Of a stretch of DNA of 64,000 bases, positions 54,381-64,000 are shown piece by piece. Each line of letters starts with the position of its first letter. The first letter of the stretch is position 1. The stretch is from Arthrobacter sp. ISL-48 (lineage in GTDB: Bacteria > Actinomycetota > Actinomycetes > Actinomycetales > Micrococcaceae). Made by a program: the position numbers and the translations under genes. A model generated the notes under the pieces. That model searched no databases and was not told where the DNA came from. It saw only the letters and a program-made list of their open reading frames with translations. The stretch is from positions 434,001 through 498,000 of the forward strand of contig NZ_JAGGPL010000003.1 of the NCBI RefSeq assembly GCF_018613805.1, written 5' to 3'.

Positions 54381-55049
54381 ATGCAGTCATTCCCGCGCAC
54401 GACCTTCACCGTTGCAGGTGTTGCAGCTCTGCTCAGCCTGACCGCCTGCGGTGGAACCGCGGCCACGTCCCCGAACTCGTCCGCTCCGGCGGCCGCACCG
54501 TCCGAATCCAGCATGACGCCGCCGCCATCAGCAAGTTCGGCTGCCGCAATGGACCCGGCCCGCGACCTCGTCGGTGCAGGATGCGCCGGCTACGCGGCCA
54601 AAGTTCCCAGCGGCGCCGGATCTGTTACGGGCATGGCACTGGATCCGGTAGCCGTCGCAGCGTCCAACAACCCCATCCTGACAACGCTGACGGCGGCCGT
54701 TTCCGGCAAGCTGAACCCGAAGGTCAACCTCGTGGACACGCTGAACGGCAGCGAATTCACTGTCTTCGCGCCGGTGGATGACGCCTTCGCCAAGATCGAT
54801 GCCGCCACGATCGAAACCCTCAAGACGGACGATGCGCTCCTGAGCAAAATCCTGACGTACCACGTGGTCCCCGGCCAGATCACTCCTGACAAGATTGTCG
54901 GCACTCACGCCACCGTCCAGGGCGGCTCGGTGACGGTCACCGGCAGCAAGGACGCCCTGATGGTCGACGGCGCCAACGTCATCTGCGGCGGCGTACACAC
55001 CGCCAACGCCACCGTGTACCTGATCGACTCGGTGCTCATGCCTAAGTAG
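54381..55049 (+). CDS. fasciclin-domain lipoprotein
   Basis: 222 residues from ATG 54381 (AAGGAG just upstream). Lipobox LTAC after a hydrophobic signal, a Ser/Ala/Pro linker, then one fasciclin (FAS1) domain: [52 protein letters not shown] and [14 protein letters not shown]1 domains mediate adhesion in surface proteins; this resembles the MPB70/MPT83 type. It ends in a strong terminator. Confidence 0.92.
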   Translation: MQSFPRTTFTVAGVAALLSLTACGGTAATSPNSSAPAAAPSESSMTPPPSASSAAAMDPARDLVGAGCAGYAAKVPSGAGSVTGMALDPVAVAASNNPILTTLTAAVSGKLNPKVNLVDTLNGSEFTVFAPVDDAFAKIDAATIETLKTDDALLSKILTYHVVPGQITPDKIVGTHATVQGGSVTVTGSKDALMVDGANVICGGVHTANATVYLIDSVLMPK

Positions 55050-55062
55050 CACCAGGAGCATG

Positions 55063-55094
55063 CTGAGGCCCGGTCATTGCTGACCGGGCCTCAG
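55063..55094 (+). terminator. terminator of the fasciclin gene
   Basis: CTGAGGCCCGGTCA-TTGC-TGACCGGGCCTCAG: a 14-bp perfect stem with a 4-base loop, 13 bases after the stop, followed by TTCGT. Confidence 0.75.
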
Positions 55095-55189
55095 TTCGTG
55101 CCGGGCCCGGGAGCATCAAGGTCCGTCAACTAGACTGGGCCCGGTCCGCAGTCCGCGGTGCCGGCCAGCAGCCCAGAGGTGATAAACGA

Positions 55190-56863
55190 GTGCCCAGCAG
55201 TACATCGCGGCGAACGGTGATCAAGACCGGCGCCGTTCTCCTCGCGTTGACGGCAACGTCCTGCACGGGAGTCCCGGCACCGTCGCCCTCGTCCACCGCT
55301 CCTTCCACAACACCGGCTGACGCCGCACCCACGGCCACCTTCAACTTCGGCACAGCATCCCAGCCGCTGGGCCTGGACCCTGCCCTCTCCAACGACGTGG
55401 AGTCCTACCGCATCACCCGGCAGATCCTCGAGGGCCTGGTTGGGGTGGACCAGACCACGGGCAAGCCCACTCCCCTGCTGGCCACCGAATGGAGCGAATC
55501 CGATGAAGGCCGCTCGTACACGTTCACTCTCCGCAGCGGCGTCACTTTCCAGGACGGGACCCCCTTTAACGCCGACGCCGTGTGCGCCAACTTCAACCGC
55601 TGGTTCACCTTCCCGGAAGCACTCCGGAAGCAGGCCCCGGGAAGCTCGTTCAGGGGCGTGTTCAAAGCCCACTCCGACGACGCGTCCCTGTCGATCTTCA
55701 AGGGCTGCACCGCCCTGTCCCCAGACAGAGTACAAATCGACCTCACCCAGCGCTTCACGGCCTTCCTCCAGGCGCTGACCCTTCCCGCTTTCGCCATTGC
55801 GTCGCCGGCAGCGCTCGCCAAAGGCACCGCCGACGTCCTGGACCGGACACGCGGGGGCCAGCCGCTGTCCGCATTTGCCAGCAGCCCGGTGGGTACCGGC
55901 CCGTTCAGCCTGTCGGCGTGGGACGACACCGGCGTCACACTGGTCAGCAACAACGGCTATTGGGGCGGCCGGGGCCAGATTGCCACGATCAACTTTGTCA
56001 CCTACAACCACCCGGAGACGCGCCTCCAGGCGCTCCTGGACGGCAAGATTGACGGGTATGACGCCGTCACCGTGGGAAACTTCGACCAGTTGGTGAAACG
56101 TGGCAAGCAGATTGTCCAGCGTGACCCGTTCTCCGTGATGTACCTGGGCATCAACCAGGACGTGCCGCTCCTCCAAAACGACAAAATCCGCCAGGCGATC
56201 GAAATGGCGATCGACAAAGACACCCTGATCCGCAAGTTCTTCATCGACAACACGGCTCAAGCCACGCAGTTCGTCCCGCCCAAGATCAGTGGATTCAACA
56301 ACAACGCCCCGTCGCTTGGCCACGACCCGGACAAGGCCAAAACCTATCTCGCCGACGCCGGCTACGCGGGTGAGGAACTGAGGTTCTACTACCCGCTCAA
56401 CGCCACCCGGCCGTACCTTCCCACACCGGAAAAGGTCTATGCCGAAATAAGCCGGCAACTGACCGCCGTCGGACTGAACATCAAGCCCGTGCCGGTGGAC
56501 TGGTCTGACGGATACCTTCAAAAAGTCCAGTCCCCCGGGGACCATGCCCTCCACCTGCTCGGTTGGAACGGAGCCTATGCGGATCCCGACAACTTCCTGG
56601 GACCGTTGTTCGGCGAGAAGAACGGCGAGTTCGGTTATCAGGACCCGCAGGTCTTCTCCAAGATCAACCGGGCACGCGGCATGCCCGAAGGCAAGGAACG
56701 CGATGACCAGTACCGCACGATCAATGCGCAGATCGCGGCGTCCATCCCGGCCGTGCCCATTGCCTTCCCCATCTCTGCGCTTGCCCTGTCGGACCGTGTG
56801 CTGAGCTACCCAGCGTCGCCTGTCTTAAACGAAGTTTTCACAAAGGTCCAGCTAAAGCCTTGA
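55190..56863 (+). CDS. ABC transporter substrate-binding lipoprotein, family 5
   Basis: 557 residues from GTG 55190 with AGAGGTG upstream. Twin-arginine-like SRRTVIKTG, then the hydrophobic run and a cysteine at TATSC: a Tat- or Sec-exported lipoprotein. The body is an oligopeptide/dipeptide-binding protein (SBP_bac_5): [61 protein letters not shown], and [18 protein letters not shown] strand near the middle. No permease or ATPase gene adjoins it, so the rest of the transporter is elsewhere or it is an orphan. Confidence 0.88.
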   Translation: MPSSTSRRTVIKTGAVLLALTATSCTGVPAPSPSSTAPSTTPADAAPTATFNFGTASQPLGLDPALSNDVESYRITRQILEGLVGVDQTTGKPTPLLATEWSESDEGRSYTFTLRSGVTFQDGTPFNADAVCANFNRWFTFPEALRKQAPGSSFRGVFKAHSDDASLSIFKGCTALSPDRVQIDLTQRFTAFLQALTLPAFAIASPAALAKGTADVLDRTRGGQPLSAFASSPVGTGPFSLSAWDDTGVTLVSNNGYWGGRGQIATINFVTYNHPETRLQALLDGKIDGYDAVTVGNFDQLVKRGKQIVQRDPFSVMYLGINQDVPLLQNDKIRQAIEMAIDKDTLIRKFFIDNTAQATQFVPPKISGFNNNAPSLGHDPDKAKTYLADAGYAGEELRFYYPLNATRPYLPTPEKVYAEISRQLTAVGLNIKPVPVDWSDGYLQKVQSPGDHALHLLGWNGAYADPDNFLGPLFGEKNGEFGYQDPQVFSKINRARGMPEGKERDDQYRTINAQIAASIPAVPIAFPISALALSDRVLSYPASPVLNEVFTKVQLKP

Positions 56864-56942
56864 CTGGCAGGGCCAATTTCAGTATGCGGGCTGCCCGGGG
56901 ATATTCTGTGACAGCCAGAGCCGCTGCTATCGGAGACTGATT

Positions 56943-58445
56943 GTGACCTTCATTTCCAAGACCCAAAATGCCGACGTCGTCCTGATTGGCGGCGGCATCA
57001 TGAGCGCCACGCTGGGGGCGTTCATCAAGCAGCTTGAGCCGAACTGGAGCATCTCCGTTTTCGAGCGGCTCGATGAACCCGGGCTTGAAAGCTCCGGCCC
57101 GTGGAACAACGCAGGAACGGGGCATGCCGCCCTTTGCGAACTCAACTACACCCCCGCAGCCAAAGACGGCTCAGTGGACCCTTCCAAGGCCTTGCTCATC
57201 AACGAGCAATTCCAGCTGTCCCGGCAGTTCTGGTCCCACCTCGTGGAACGGTCGCTGATCGGATCGCCCAAGGGATTCATTAACACCGTCCCGCACATGA
57301 GCTTCGTCATCGGCGAAGACAACACCAAATTCCTCCGGACGCGCCATGAGGCACTCAAGCCCCACACGCTGTTCCGCAGCATGGAATACTCCGAGGACCC
57401 TGCCCAGATCGCCAAATGGGCGCCGCTGATCGTAAAAGGCCGCGACCGCCAGCAGCGCATCGCCGCGACCCGCGCTGCGGAAGGGACCGACGTCGACTTC
57501 GGGGCACTCACCCGGGAGCTCACCACCTATCTGGGGAACAACGGCGTCGAGATCAATTACGGCCACGACGTCACCGGCATCTCCAAGGCTTCCGACGGCG
57601 GCTGGGACCTTTCGCTCAAGTACCCGGCTTCCGGGGAACACGGGAAGATCCACGCAAAGTTTGTCTTCGTAGGTGCCGGCGGCGGCGCACTTCATCTGCT
57701 CCAGGCCTCCGGCATTCCGGAAAGCAAGGGGTTCGGCGGCTTCCCCGTCTCCGGCCAGTTCTTCCGCTGCACGGACCAATCGCTTGCGGCGCAACACAGC
57801 GCCAAGGTTTATGGCCAGGCCTCCGTGGGCGCCCCGCCCATGTCCGTGCCGCACCTGGACACGCGTTACGTCGACGGCAAGCGCTCGCTGCTGTTCGGAC
57901 CGTACGCCGGTTTCTCCACCAACTTCCTGAAAAGCGGCTCCTACTTGGACCTGCCGCTGTCCATCCGGCCCAGCAACATCATTCCGATGCTGGCCGTAGC
58001 CAAGGACAACATGGACCTAACGGCCTACCTGATCAAGGAAGTGGCCAAGCGCCACGGCGACAAGGTGGAGGCCCTCCGCGAGTACTACCCGGAAGCCAAG
58101 GACGGCGACTGGGAACTGATTACCGCCGGCCAACGTGTACAGATCATCAAGAAAGACCCGAAGAAGGGCGGCGTGCTTCAGTTCGGCACCGAAGTGATCG
58201 CCGGCCGCGACGGATCCATCGGCGCCCTCCTGGGGGCATCCCCCGGTGCCTCCACCGCGGTGCCAATCATGATCGAGCTGCTGCAGAAGTCCTTCCCAAA
58301 GAGCTTCAAGGGCTGGCAGTCCAAGCTCAAGGACATGATGCCCGGCTACGGCGTCAAGCTCGATGACAACCCGGACCTGGCGGCGGAGCTGGAGGGTGCA
58401 ACGGCAAAGGCCCTGCAGCTGGAGAGCGTCTCCGCCTCCCGCTGA
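56943..58445 (+). CDS. mqo: malate:quinone oxidoreductase
   Basis: 500 residues from GTG 56943. FAD loop [17 protein letters not shown], the family motif [19 protein letters not shown], and [21 protein letters not shown] in the second half. It oxidises malate to oxaloacetate at the membrane and passes electrons to quinone, the main malate-oxidising route in many actinobacteria. The next gene (RND exporter) starts 24 bases after its stop but has its own RBS. Confidence 0.96.
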   Translation: MTFISKTQNADVVLIGGGIMSATLGAFIKQLEPNWSISVFERLDEPGLESSGPWNNAGTGHAALCELNYTPAAKDGSVDPSKALLINEQFQLSRQFWSHLVERSLIGSPKGFINTVPHMSFVIGEDNTKFLRTRHEALKPHTLFRSMEYSEDPAQIAKWAPLIVKGRDRQQRIAATRAAEGTDVDFGALTRELTTYLGNNGVEINYGHDVTGISKASDGGWDLSLKYPASGEHGKIHAKFVFVGAGGGALHLLQASGIPESKGFGGFPVSGQFFRCTDQSLAAQHSAKVYGQASVGAPPMSVPHLDTRYVDGKRSLLFGPYAGFSTNFLKSGSYLDLPLSIRPSNIIPMLAVAKDNMDLTAYLIKEVAKRHGDKVEALREYYPEAKDGDWELITAGQRVQIIKKDPKKGGVLQFGTEVIAGRDGSIGALLGASPGASTAVPIMIELLQKSFPKSFKGWQSKLKDMMPGYGVKLDDNPDLAAELEGATAKALQLESVSASR

Positions 58446-58469
58446 CCCTCAACCCACAGGAGCTTCGCG

Positions 58470-61400
58470 ATGTTCCGGCTGGCACAACTCTCACTTGCGA
58501 ACCGGGCCCTGATTGCGCTGGTCACCATCTTCGCGTCGGTGTTCGGCGTGATCACGATGTCATCGCTGAAGCAGGAACTCATACCCTCAATTGAGTTCCC
58601 GCAGATCACGGTCCTGACAGCCATGCCCGGGGCTTCTCCTGAGGTGGTGGACAAGCAGGTCAGCGCGCCGCTGGAAAAGGCGCTGAACGGCGTCGAGGGC
58701 CTGGAGTCCACCTCCTCCACATCGCGCAATGGCGTGTCGCAGATCACCATGGTCTTCACCTACGGGTCAAACCTGGACCGGGCACGGAACCAGATTGACC
58801 GAGCAATCTCCAATGCCAAACGTTCCCTGCCGGAGGACGTCCAGCCACAGGCCATCGCCGGCAGCATCAGCGACTTCCCGATCGTGTTCCTCGCGGTCTC
58901 CTCCGACAAACCGCTCAGCGAGCTGAACGCGGACCTGCAGCGACTCAGCGTGCCCTCGCTCCAGAAGATCGACGGCGTCCGGGGAGCCGATGTGACCGGC
59001 GGCGCCACCCAACACATCGAGATTCTCCCCCGTGCCGACGCCATGGCCGCCAAGGGCGCCACCATCCAGTCGATCAGGGATGCACTGAGCAACAACGGGG
59101 CGCTGATCCCTGCCGGAAGCGTCGAAGAGCAAGGCAAGACACTGTCGCTCCAAATCGGCAGCCCGGTGGATTCCCTGGATGCCATCAAGGCCCTGCCTCT
59201 GGGAGGCGCGAAGGATGCCGCCACGATCGGCACCATCGCCGACGTCAATCTGAAGGAGGACGCGCGGACTTCCATCACGAGGACAAACGGCGAGGAAACC
59301 CTGGCCGTTTCCGTCACCAAGAAGCCCGAAGGCGATACGGTGGCGATTTCGCATGCCGTGAAGGACTCGCTCGCCGGACTTGAGGCCGAGCTGGGGTCGA
59401 ACGCCAGGTTCACGGCCGTGTTCGATCAGGCGCCGTTCATCGAGAAATCCATCAAGGACCTCACCACCGAGGGCCTGCTGGGGCTGGGCTTTGCCGTCGC
59501 CGTCATCCTGGTGTTCCTGCTGTCTGCCCGCTCCACGCTGGTCACGGCGGTGTCCATCCCCCTGTCCCTCCTGGTCACATTCATCGGACTCACGGCCACG
59601 GGCTATTCGCTGAATATCCTGACCCTCGGCGCGCTCACCATCGCCATCGGGCGCGTGGTGGACGACTCGATTGTGGTCATCGAGAACATCAAGCGCCACC
59701 TCAGCTATGGCGAGGACAAGGTCACCGCCATCCTGACCGCCATCCGCGAGGTCGCCGGCGCCATCACCGCCTCCACGCTGACCACCGTGGCCGTTTTCCT
59801 GCCGATTGCCTTTGTGGGCGAACTTGCCGGCGAGCTCTTCCGCCCCTTCGCGCTGACGGTCACCATGGCACTGCTGTCATCTCTGCTCGTTTCGCTGACG
59901 ATTGTCCCGGTCCTCGCCTACTGGTTCCTCAAAGGCCCCGCCGGATCCGTTGCCGGGCAGGCTGATGCCCGTGAGGCTGCTGCCGCCTCCCGGGCGAAGG
60001 CCCAGGAAGCTGAGCAGAAGAGCGTGCTTCAGCGCGGATACCTCCCCGTTCTGGAAAAGACCCAGAAGCACCCCGTAATGACGCTGATAGCCGCCGCCCT
60101 GGTCCTCGGCGGTACCGCTGCCATGACGCCTCTGCTGGCGACCGATCTCCTGGGCCGGTCCGGAGAGAACAGCATGACCGTCCGCCAGGTGCTTCCGGCC
60201 GGAACAAGCCTGGCGGATACCAGCGCTGCCGCCACAAAGTTGGAAGAGGTGCTCCGGCGCGTCGACGGGGTGAAGAATGTCCAGGTCACCTCAGGTAACG
60301 CCCAGACAGGCTTTGCCGCCCTGACTTCATCCGGTGCGTCCAACTCCACCTTTACGGTGGTTACAGATGAAAAGGCCAACCAGGCCAGGCTGCAGGACAC
60401 CGTCCGGGCAGAGCTCGCCAAGGTGCCGGACGCCGGGAAGATTTCCGTCGGCTCCCAGCAGGGCGGCTTCGGCACATCCTCCACCGTAGACATCACCCTC
60501 AAGGCAGCGACCTCCGCTGACCTTCGCCAAGCCAGTGACGCCATGCTCAAGGCCATGACCGGGGTGCCGGGAACCAGCGAAGTGGCCACCAACCTTGCGG
60601 CCAGCCAGCCTGTGGTGCAGGTCAAGGTGGACCGGGCAAAGACTGTCGCGGCCGGACTCAACGAAGAGCAGGTGGCAGGAGTCCTGGCGGCCACCATCAG
60701 CCCTGTCCCTGCCGGGACCGTCCGGATCGACACTGATGACTTTCCCGTCCAGGTCGGCGCAGGAACCCGGTTCACCAGCCTCGATGCCGTGAGGAATATC
60801 CCGCTTCCGGCGGCCCGCGGACCCGTGACCCTCGGCAGCATTGCGTCGGTGGAGCAGGTGGACGTGCCCGTGTCCATCACGGCGAGCAACGGTCAGCGGA
60901 CCGCCAAAGTGTCCGTGACGCCGTCGGGCTCCAACCTGGGCGCCGTGAATACAGAGGTGCAGGCCCGCCTGGCCAATGTCCAGCTGCCGCCCGGGGTCAC
61001 GGCTGAGATTGGCGGCGCCACCACCCAGCAGGCAGAGTCTTTCCGGCAGCTGGGGCTGGCGCTCCTGGCCGCGATCGCGATCGTGTATGTGATCATGGTG
61101 GCCACCTTCAAATCCCTCGTCCAACCCCTGATCCTCCTCGTCTCGGTCCCGTTCGCGGCAACCGGGGCGGTGGCGATGCTTCTGGTGACCGGCATTCCAT
61201 TGGGGTTACCCTCCCTGATCGGCATGCTGATGCTGGTGGGGATTGTTGTGACCAACGCAATTGTGCTCATTGACCTCATCAACCAGTACCGGAAGCCGCG
61301 CAACGGCCTTCCCGGCATGAGCGTCGCGGACGCTATCACCCACGGGGCAAGGCAGCGACTTCGTCCCATCCTGATGACAGCCCTGGCGACGGTCTTTGCG

Positions 61401-61691
61401 CTCACGCCCATGGCGCTCGGTCTGACCGGTGGCGGCGGCTTTATCTCCCAGCCGCTCGCAGTTGTGGTGATTGGCGGCCTGGTTTCCTCCACGGCCCTGA
61501 CTCTCGTGCTGGTTCCCGTGTTGTACCGGCTCGTGGAGGGGCGGCGGGAAAAGAAGTCGCTGCTCCGCGCCATGCACGAGCGCCTGGAGATTGGCCCGGC
61601 GAACGACGTCGACGCCGAGTTCCGCGACTGGACAACCGGAATGACTCCCAAGGTCAGCGGACGCCGGGCCGCCGCCGGCGACGCCACCTAA
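58470..61691 (+). CDS. RND-superfamily exporter, SwrC/AcrB-like
   Basis: 1073 residues from ATG 58470 with AGGAG upstream. Two halves, each with six predicted membrane segments and a large extracytoplasmic loop. The proton-relay motif of TM4 is present (IAIGRVVDDSIVVIENIKRHL), the two adjacent Asp residues being the relay pair. Other family stretches: SLKQELIPSIEFPQITVLTAMPGASPEVVD and VIMVATFKSLVQPLILLVSVPFA. Gram-positive relatives export surfactants, siderophores or bile salts without an outer-membrane partner; the substrate here is unknown. No periplasmic adaptor gene is adjacent. Confidence 0.92.
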   Translation: MFRLAQLSLANRALIALVTIFASVFGVITMSSLKQELIPSIEFPQITVLTAMPGASPEVVDKQVSAPLEKALNGVEGLESTSSTSRNGVSQITMVFTYGSNLDRARNQIDRAISNAKRSLPEDVQPQAIAGSISDFPIVFLAVSSDKPLSELNADLQRLSVPSLQKIDGVRGADVTGGATQHIEILPRADAMAAKGATIQSIRDALSNNGALIPAGSVEEQGKTLSLQIGSPVDSLDAIKALPLGGAKDAATIGTIADVNLKEDARTSITRTNGEETLAVSVTKKPEGDTVAISHAVKDSLAGLEAELGSNARFTAVFDQAPFIEKSIKDLTTEGLLGLGFAVAVILVFLLSARSTLVTAVSIPLSLLVTFIGLTATGYSLNILTLGALTIAIGRVVDDSIVVIENIKRHLSYGEDKVTAILTAIREVAGAITASTLTTVAVFLPIAFVGELAGELFRPFALTVTMALLSSLLVSLTIVPVLAYWFLKGPAGSVAGQADAREAAAASRAKAQEAEQKSVLQRGYLPVLEKTQKHPVMTLIAAALVLGGTAAMTPLLATDLLGRSGENSMTVRQVLPAGTSLADTSAAATKLEEVLRRVDGVKNVQVTSGNAQTGFAALTSSGASNSTFTVVTDEKANQARLQDTVRAELAKVPDAGKISVGSQQGGFGTSSTVDITLKAATSADLRQASDAMLKAMTGVPGTSEVATNLAASQPVVQVKVDRAKTVAAGLNEEQVAGVLAATISPVPAGTVRIDTDDFPVQVGAGTRFTSLDAVRNIPLPAARGPVTLGSIASVEQVDVPVSITASNGQRTAKVSVTPSGSNLGAVNTEVQARLANVQLPPGVTAEIGGATTQQAESFRQLGLALLAAIAIVYVIMVATFKSLVQPLILLVSVPFAATGAVAMLLVTGIPLGLPSLIGMLMLVGIVVTNAIVLIDLINQYRKPRNGLPGMSVADAITHGARQRLRPILMTALATVFALTPMALGLTGGGGFISQPLAVVVIGGLVSSTALTLVLVPVLYRLVEGRREKKSLLRAMHERLEIGPANDVDAEFRDWTTGMTPKVSGRRAAAGDAT

Positions 61692-61733
61692 CTGACGGGA
61701 ATATTCTCGCCGGGACTGCGTTGTATGCGTCAG

Positions 61734-61764
61734 TACATGCAAATGCATGTAAATCGGGTATAGT
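61734..61764 (+). promoter_or_regulatory. palindromic operator and -10 of the LLM oxidoreductase-MarR operon
   Basis: TACATGCA-AA-TGCATGTA (61734-61751) is a perfect 8-2-8 inverted repeat. A -10-like TATAGT (61759-61764) starts 7 bases after it. The palindrome thus covers the -35 region, the classic repressor position. The last gene of the operon is a MarR regulator, the likely binder. Confidence 0.7.
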
Positions 61765-61804
61765 GGAATCAAGCCCGCAAAGCTCCCGCAACGGAAGGCA
61801 CATC

Positions 61805-62929
61805 ATGCAGATCGGCGTATTCAGCGTCAGCGACATCACCACCGACCCCACCACAGGCCGCACGCCCACCGAAAATGAGCGCATCAAGGCGTCCGTGGCG
61901 ATTGCCAGGAAGGTCGAGGAAATCGGCATGGATGTCTACGCCATCGGCGAGCACCACAACCGCCCCTTCTTCTCGTCGTCGCCCACCACAACACTCGCCT
62001 ACATTGCAGCCCAGACAGAGCGGATCACACTCTCCACGGCCACCACACTGATCACCACAAATGATCCGGTCAAGATCGCCGAGGACTTCGCCATGCTCCA
62101 GCACCTGGCCGATGGCCGGGTGGACCTCGTCCTGGGCCGGGGAAACACAGCACCGGTGTATCCATGGTTCGGCAAGAACATCCAGGACGGCGTGGAACTG
62201 GCCATTGAGAACTACAGCCTGCTGCGCCGGCTCTGGGACGAGGACACGGTCAGCTGGTCCGGCAAGTTCCGGACCCCACTCCAGAACTTCACATCCACCC
62301 CCCGCCCGCTCGACGGCGTTGCGCCCTTCGTGTGGCACGGCTCCATCCGCACGCCCCAGATCGCGGAAGTCGCCGCTTACTATGGCGACGGGTTCTTCGC
62401 GAACAACATCTTCTGGCCTAAAGAGCACTACCAGCAGCTGATCGGCCTCTACCGTGAGCGCTACGAGCACTACGGCCACGGCAAGGCCGACCAGGCGATC
62501 GTTGGCCTCGGCGGCCAGTTCTTCATGCGGAAGAACTCCCAGGACGCGGTCAAGGAGTTCCGCCCGTACTTCGACAACGCTCCCGTCTACGGCCATGGCC
62601 CGTCACTGGAGGACTTCACGTCACAGACTCCGCTCACCGTGGGCAGCCCGCAGGAAGTCATCGAGAAGACCCTGACGTTCCGCGAGTACTTCGGCGACTA
62701 CCAGCGCCAACTCTTCCTGATCGACCACGCGGGGCTTCCCCTGAAAACTGTTCTCGAACAGCTTGACCTGTTCGGCGAGGAAGTCCTCCCGGTCCTCCGC
62801 AAGGAGTACGCGGCCCTCAAGCCGGCCCATGTTCCTGACCCGCCCACGCATGCCAACCGCGTTGCAGGGATGGTGGGCGCACAGAGCGCCGAAACCACTC
62901 CGGCCGAAACCGCAGTGTCGGGGGCGTGA
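61805..62929 (+). CDS. luciferase-like (LLM) flavin-dependent oxidoreductase
   Basis: 374 residues from ATG 61805. TIM-barrel features of bacterial-luciferase-like monooxygenases: MQIGVFSVSDITTDP, EIGMDVYAIGEHHNRPFFSSSP, VDLVLGRGNTAPVYPWF, and PFVWHGSIRTPQIAEVAAYYGDGFFANNIFWP. The C-terminal ~35 residues are disordered. It uses FMNH2 from a separate reductase; the substrate is unknown. The stop codon overlaps the ATG of the MarR gene, and a perfect palindrome sits in its promoter: an autoregulated operon. Confidence 0.9.
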   Translation: MQIGVFSVSDITTDPTTGRTPTENERIKASVAIARKVEEIGMDVYAIGEHHNRPFFSSSPTTTLAYIAAQTERITLSTATTLITTNDPVKIAEDFAMLQHLADGRVDLVLGRGNTAPVYPWFGKNIQDGVELAIENYSLLRRLWDEDTVSWSGKFRTPLQNFTSTPRPLDGVAPFVWHGSIRTPQIAEVAAYYGDGFFANNIFWPKEHYQQLIGLYRERYEHYGHGKADQAIVGLGGQFFMRKNSQDAVKEFRPYFDNAPVYGHGPSLEDFTSQTPLTVGSPQEVIEKTLTFREYFGDYQRQLFLIDHAGLPLKTVLEQLDLFGEEVLPVLRKEYAALKPAHVPDPPTHANRVAGMVGAQSAETTPAETAVSGA

Positions 62930-63411
62930 TGAACGCCTCCGGATCCGAATCGCCCGTGCGCCTTGCGGCTGAGACGTGGGAGTCGCTGTTCAGGGCGCAG
63001 GTAGCAGTAATGAGGAAACTCCAGGCCGGACCCGCCTTTCGGAAACTGGCCCTCAACGAGTATGACGTCCTCTTCACCCTCTCCCGGTGCCCCTCGGGTT
63101 GGCTGCGGTTGAACGAACTGAACGACCAAGTCCTGCTGAGCCAGTCGAGCCTCAGCAGGCTCGTGGAGCGGCTGGAGAAGCGCGGCCTCGTCGCACGGAT
63201 GCCGGCCCCTGAGGACGGCCGCGGCGTGCTGCTGAAGCTGACGGAAGAGGGCGTGGAACTCCAGAAGGACATAGGCCGCGAGCACGTCCGGGACATCTCC
63301 GTACTCATGGGCCCCGCCCTGACTGCTGCCGAGCAGAGGGAACTTAAGCGCCTGACCGAGAAGCTCCGCAGTTCCGTGGGTGCGCGGCCGGCCAAACAGC
63401 CGGCCAGCTAG
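62929..63411 (+). CDS. MarR-family transcriptional regulator
   Basis: 160 residues from ATG 62929, overlapping the LLM stop (TGATG); a GTG one codon upstream is possible. Winged helix: LRLNELNDQVLLSQSSLSRLVERLEKRGLV with the wing MPAPEDGRGVLLKLTEEG. Its only Cys (LSRCPSG) precedes the recognition helix. By position it should control the palindrome at 61734-61751 and thereby its own operon. Confidence 0.9.
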   Translation: MNASGSESPVRLAAETWESLFRAQVAVMRKLQAGPAFRKLALNEYDVLFTLSRCPSGWLRLNELNDQVLLSQSSLSRLVERLEKRGLVARMPAPEDGRGVLLKLTEEGVELQKDIGREHVRDISVLMGPALTAAEQRELKRLTEKLRSSVGARPAKQPAS

Positions 63412-63426
63412 GCCCGGGGCAGCCCG

Positions 63427-64000
63427 TCAGGCCAACACAACCAGCCTGGCAGGATCTTCGAGCGGCAGGTTGCCGTTCACCACAGCGGTGACGCTCATCT
63501 GGTTCAACGTCAGGCTGCCACCCACAGTGGACAGGAAGGCTGTGTCGGCAGAGTCCCGTCCCGCAGTGATCCTGAGCATCGACTCACGCGGGGCAAGCCC
63601 TGTGGGGTCGATGATGTGCCACGCTCCGTTCACGTACGCCTCAGCCACAGCATGGAAATCCATGGGGCTCAACCCCGGGGCGTATACAGCCGCAAGACGG
63701 GCCGGGATGTCCTTTGAGCGGAGCAGGGCGATGGCCAGGTGGGCGAAGTCGCGGCATACTCCACGACGGTTCAGGAGTGTCTCCACAGCCCCATCTGTCC
63801 CCCGCGACGAACCGCTGATGTACCTCAGCTCACCGTGGACCCAATTCCGCACGGCATGGAGCAGTTCCTCACCGTGCAGCCCACCGAATTCCGTGTAGGA
63901 GGTGGGCAGGAGCCGGTCCGATTCGGCGTAGCGGCTAGGCCGAACGTAGCGGATGAGCTCGTCCAGCGTTGCCTCCTCGGGGACCGCCTGCCCTGTCACG
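63427..64000 (-). CDS. transglutaminase-like domain protein, N-terminus outside the window
   Basis: The C-terminal 191 residues of a protein that runs off the right edge; the frame is open to the last base. The transglutaminase core triad is visible: Cys in NRRGVCRDFAHLAIALLRSKDIPAR, His in SPMDFHAVAEAYVNGAWHIIDPT, and the Asp of that last motif. The order matches cysteine-protease/transglutaminase proteins of about 270 residues common in actinobacteria. A GTG at 63999 would be a start only if the gene were unusually short; the sequence VTGQAVPEEATLDELIRYV reads as mid-protein. Confidence 0.85.
   Translation of the reverse strand, partial: VTGQAVPEEATLDELIRYVRPSRYAESDRLLPTSYTEFGGLHGEELLHAVRNWVHGELRYISGSSRGTDGAVETLLNRRGVCRDFAHLAIALLRSKDIPARLAAVYAPGLSPMDFHAVAEAYVNGAWHIIDPTGLAPRESMLRITAGRDSADTAFLSTVGGSLTLNQMSVTAVVNGNLPLEDPARLVVLA

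Overview
The window is 64 kb of high-G+C actinobacterial chromosome. Gene order, protein style and codon use point to the Micrococcaceae, most likely Arthrobacter or Pseudarthrobacter; that placement rests on recognition and was not tested by a search. Almost all of it is core genome. I see no prophage, insertion sequence, CRISPR array, integron or defence island.

Layout. 1-2.3 kb: mutM (cut by the window edge), rnc, rpmF, a YceD/DUF177 gene and coaD on the minus strand. 2.3-4.4 kb: an aminotransferase and a spermidine-synthase-like methyltransferase-fold gene on the plus strand. 4.4-9.4 kb: thiL, a DAK2/FakA-like gene, recG and rsmD, reading leftward. 9.5-16 kb: a polytopic membrane protein, a DUF3515 lipoprotein, and the envelope operon murA-plsC-gpsA-ddl. 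16.1-19 kb: leuCD with a divergent IclR-type regulator. 19.7-23.1 kb: two overlapping dynamin-like GTPases. 23.2-25.6 kb: tRNA-Glu, tRNA-Gln, an LxxG-repeat membrane protein and a small membrane protein. 25.7-30.4 kb: HAD hydrolase, gltX, FAH-family enzyme, MBL-fold hydrolase and an unknown. 30.5-32.8 kb: ilvE and leuB. 32.9-34.6 kb: a sortase-like gene and a repeat-containing surface protein. 34.7-39.9 kb: metG and an ABC ATPase/FtsX-type permease pair. 40.1-47.4 kb: serA, ilvC, ilvN, ilvB and ilvD. 47.7-64 kb: envelope and lipoprotein genes, tRNA-Lys, tRNA-Leu, two small unknown genes, MarR regulators, PrxQ, fasciclin lipoprotein, oligopeptide-type binding protein, mqo, an RND exporter, a luciferase-like oxidoreductase with its MarR regulator, and a transglutaminase-like gene cut by the right edge.

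How they work together. Nearly the whole branched-chain amino-acid pathway (ilvB, ilvN, ilvC, ilvD, ilvE, leuB, leuC, leuD) lies between 16 and 47 kb, in several transcription units. Three of these units share an inverted repeat TCTCA-N5-TGAGA in their control regions: leuCD with the IclR-type gene, leuB, and ilvD. The sequence therefore suggests a local regulon read by the IclR-type protein. ilvBNC instead has a 20-codon leader peptide rich in Val/Ile/Leu, followed by a rho-independent terminator: transcription attenuation. Many genes have a TANNNT -10 hexamer 6-9 bases before the start codon, that is, leaderless mRNAs.

Open points include three genes whose 5' ends do not fit a normal start: the YceD gene, the surface protein at 34.55 kb and the sugar-dehydrogenase lipoprotein at 48.8 kb. 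Others are a sortase-like protein without an obvious catalytic arginine, several perfect palindromes in promoters, and a translationally coupled pair of unknown small genes at 51.5-52.2 kb.
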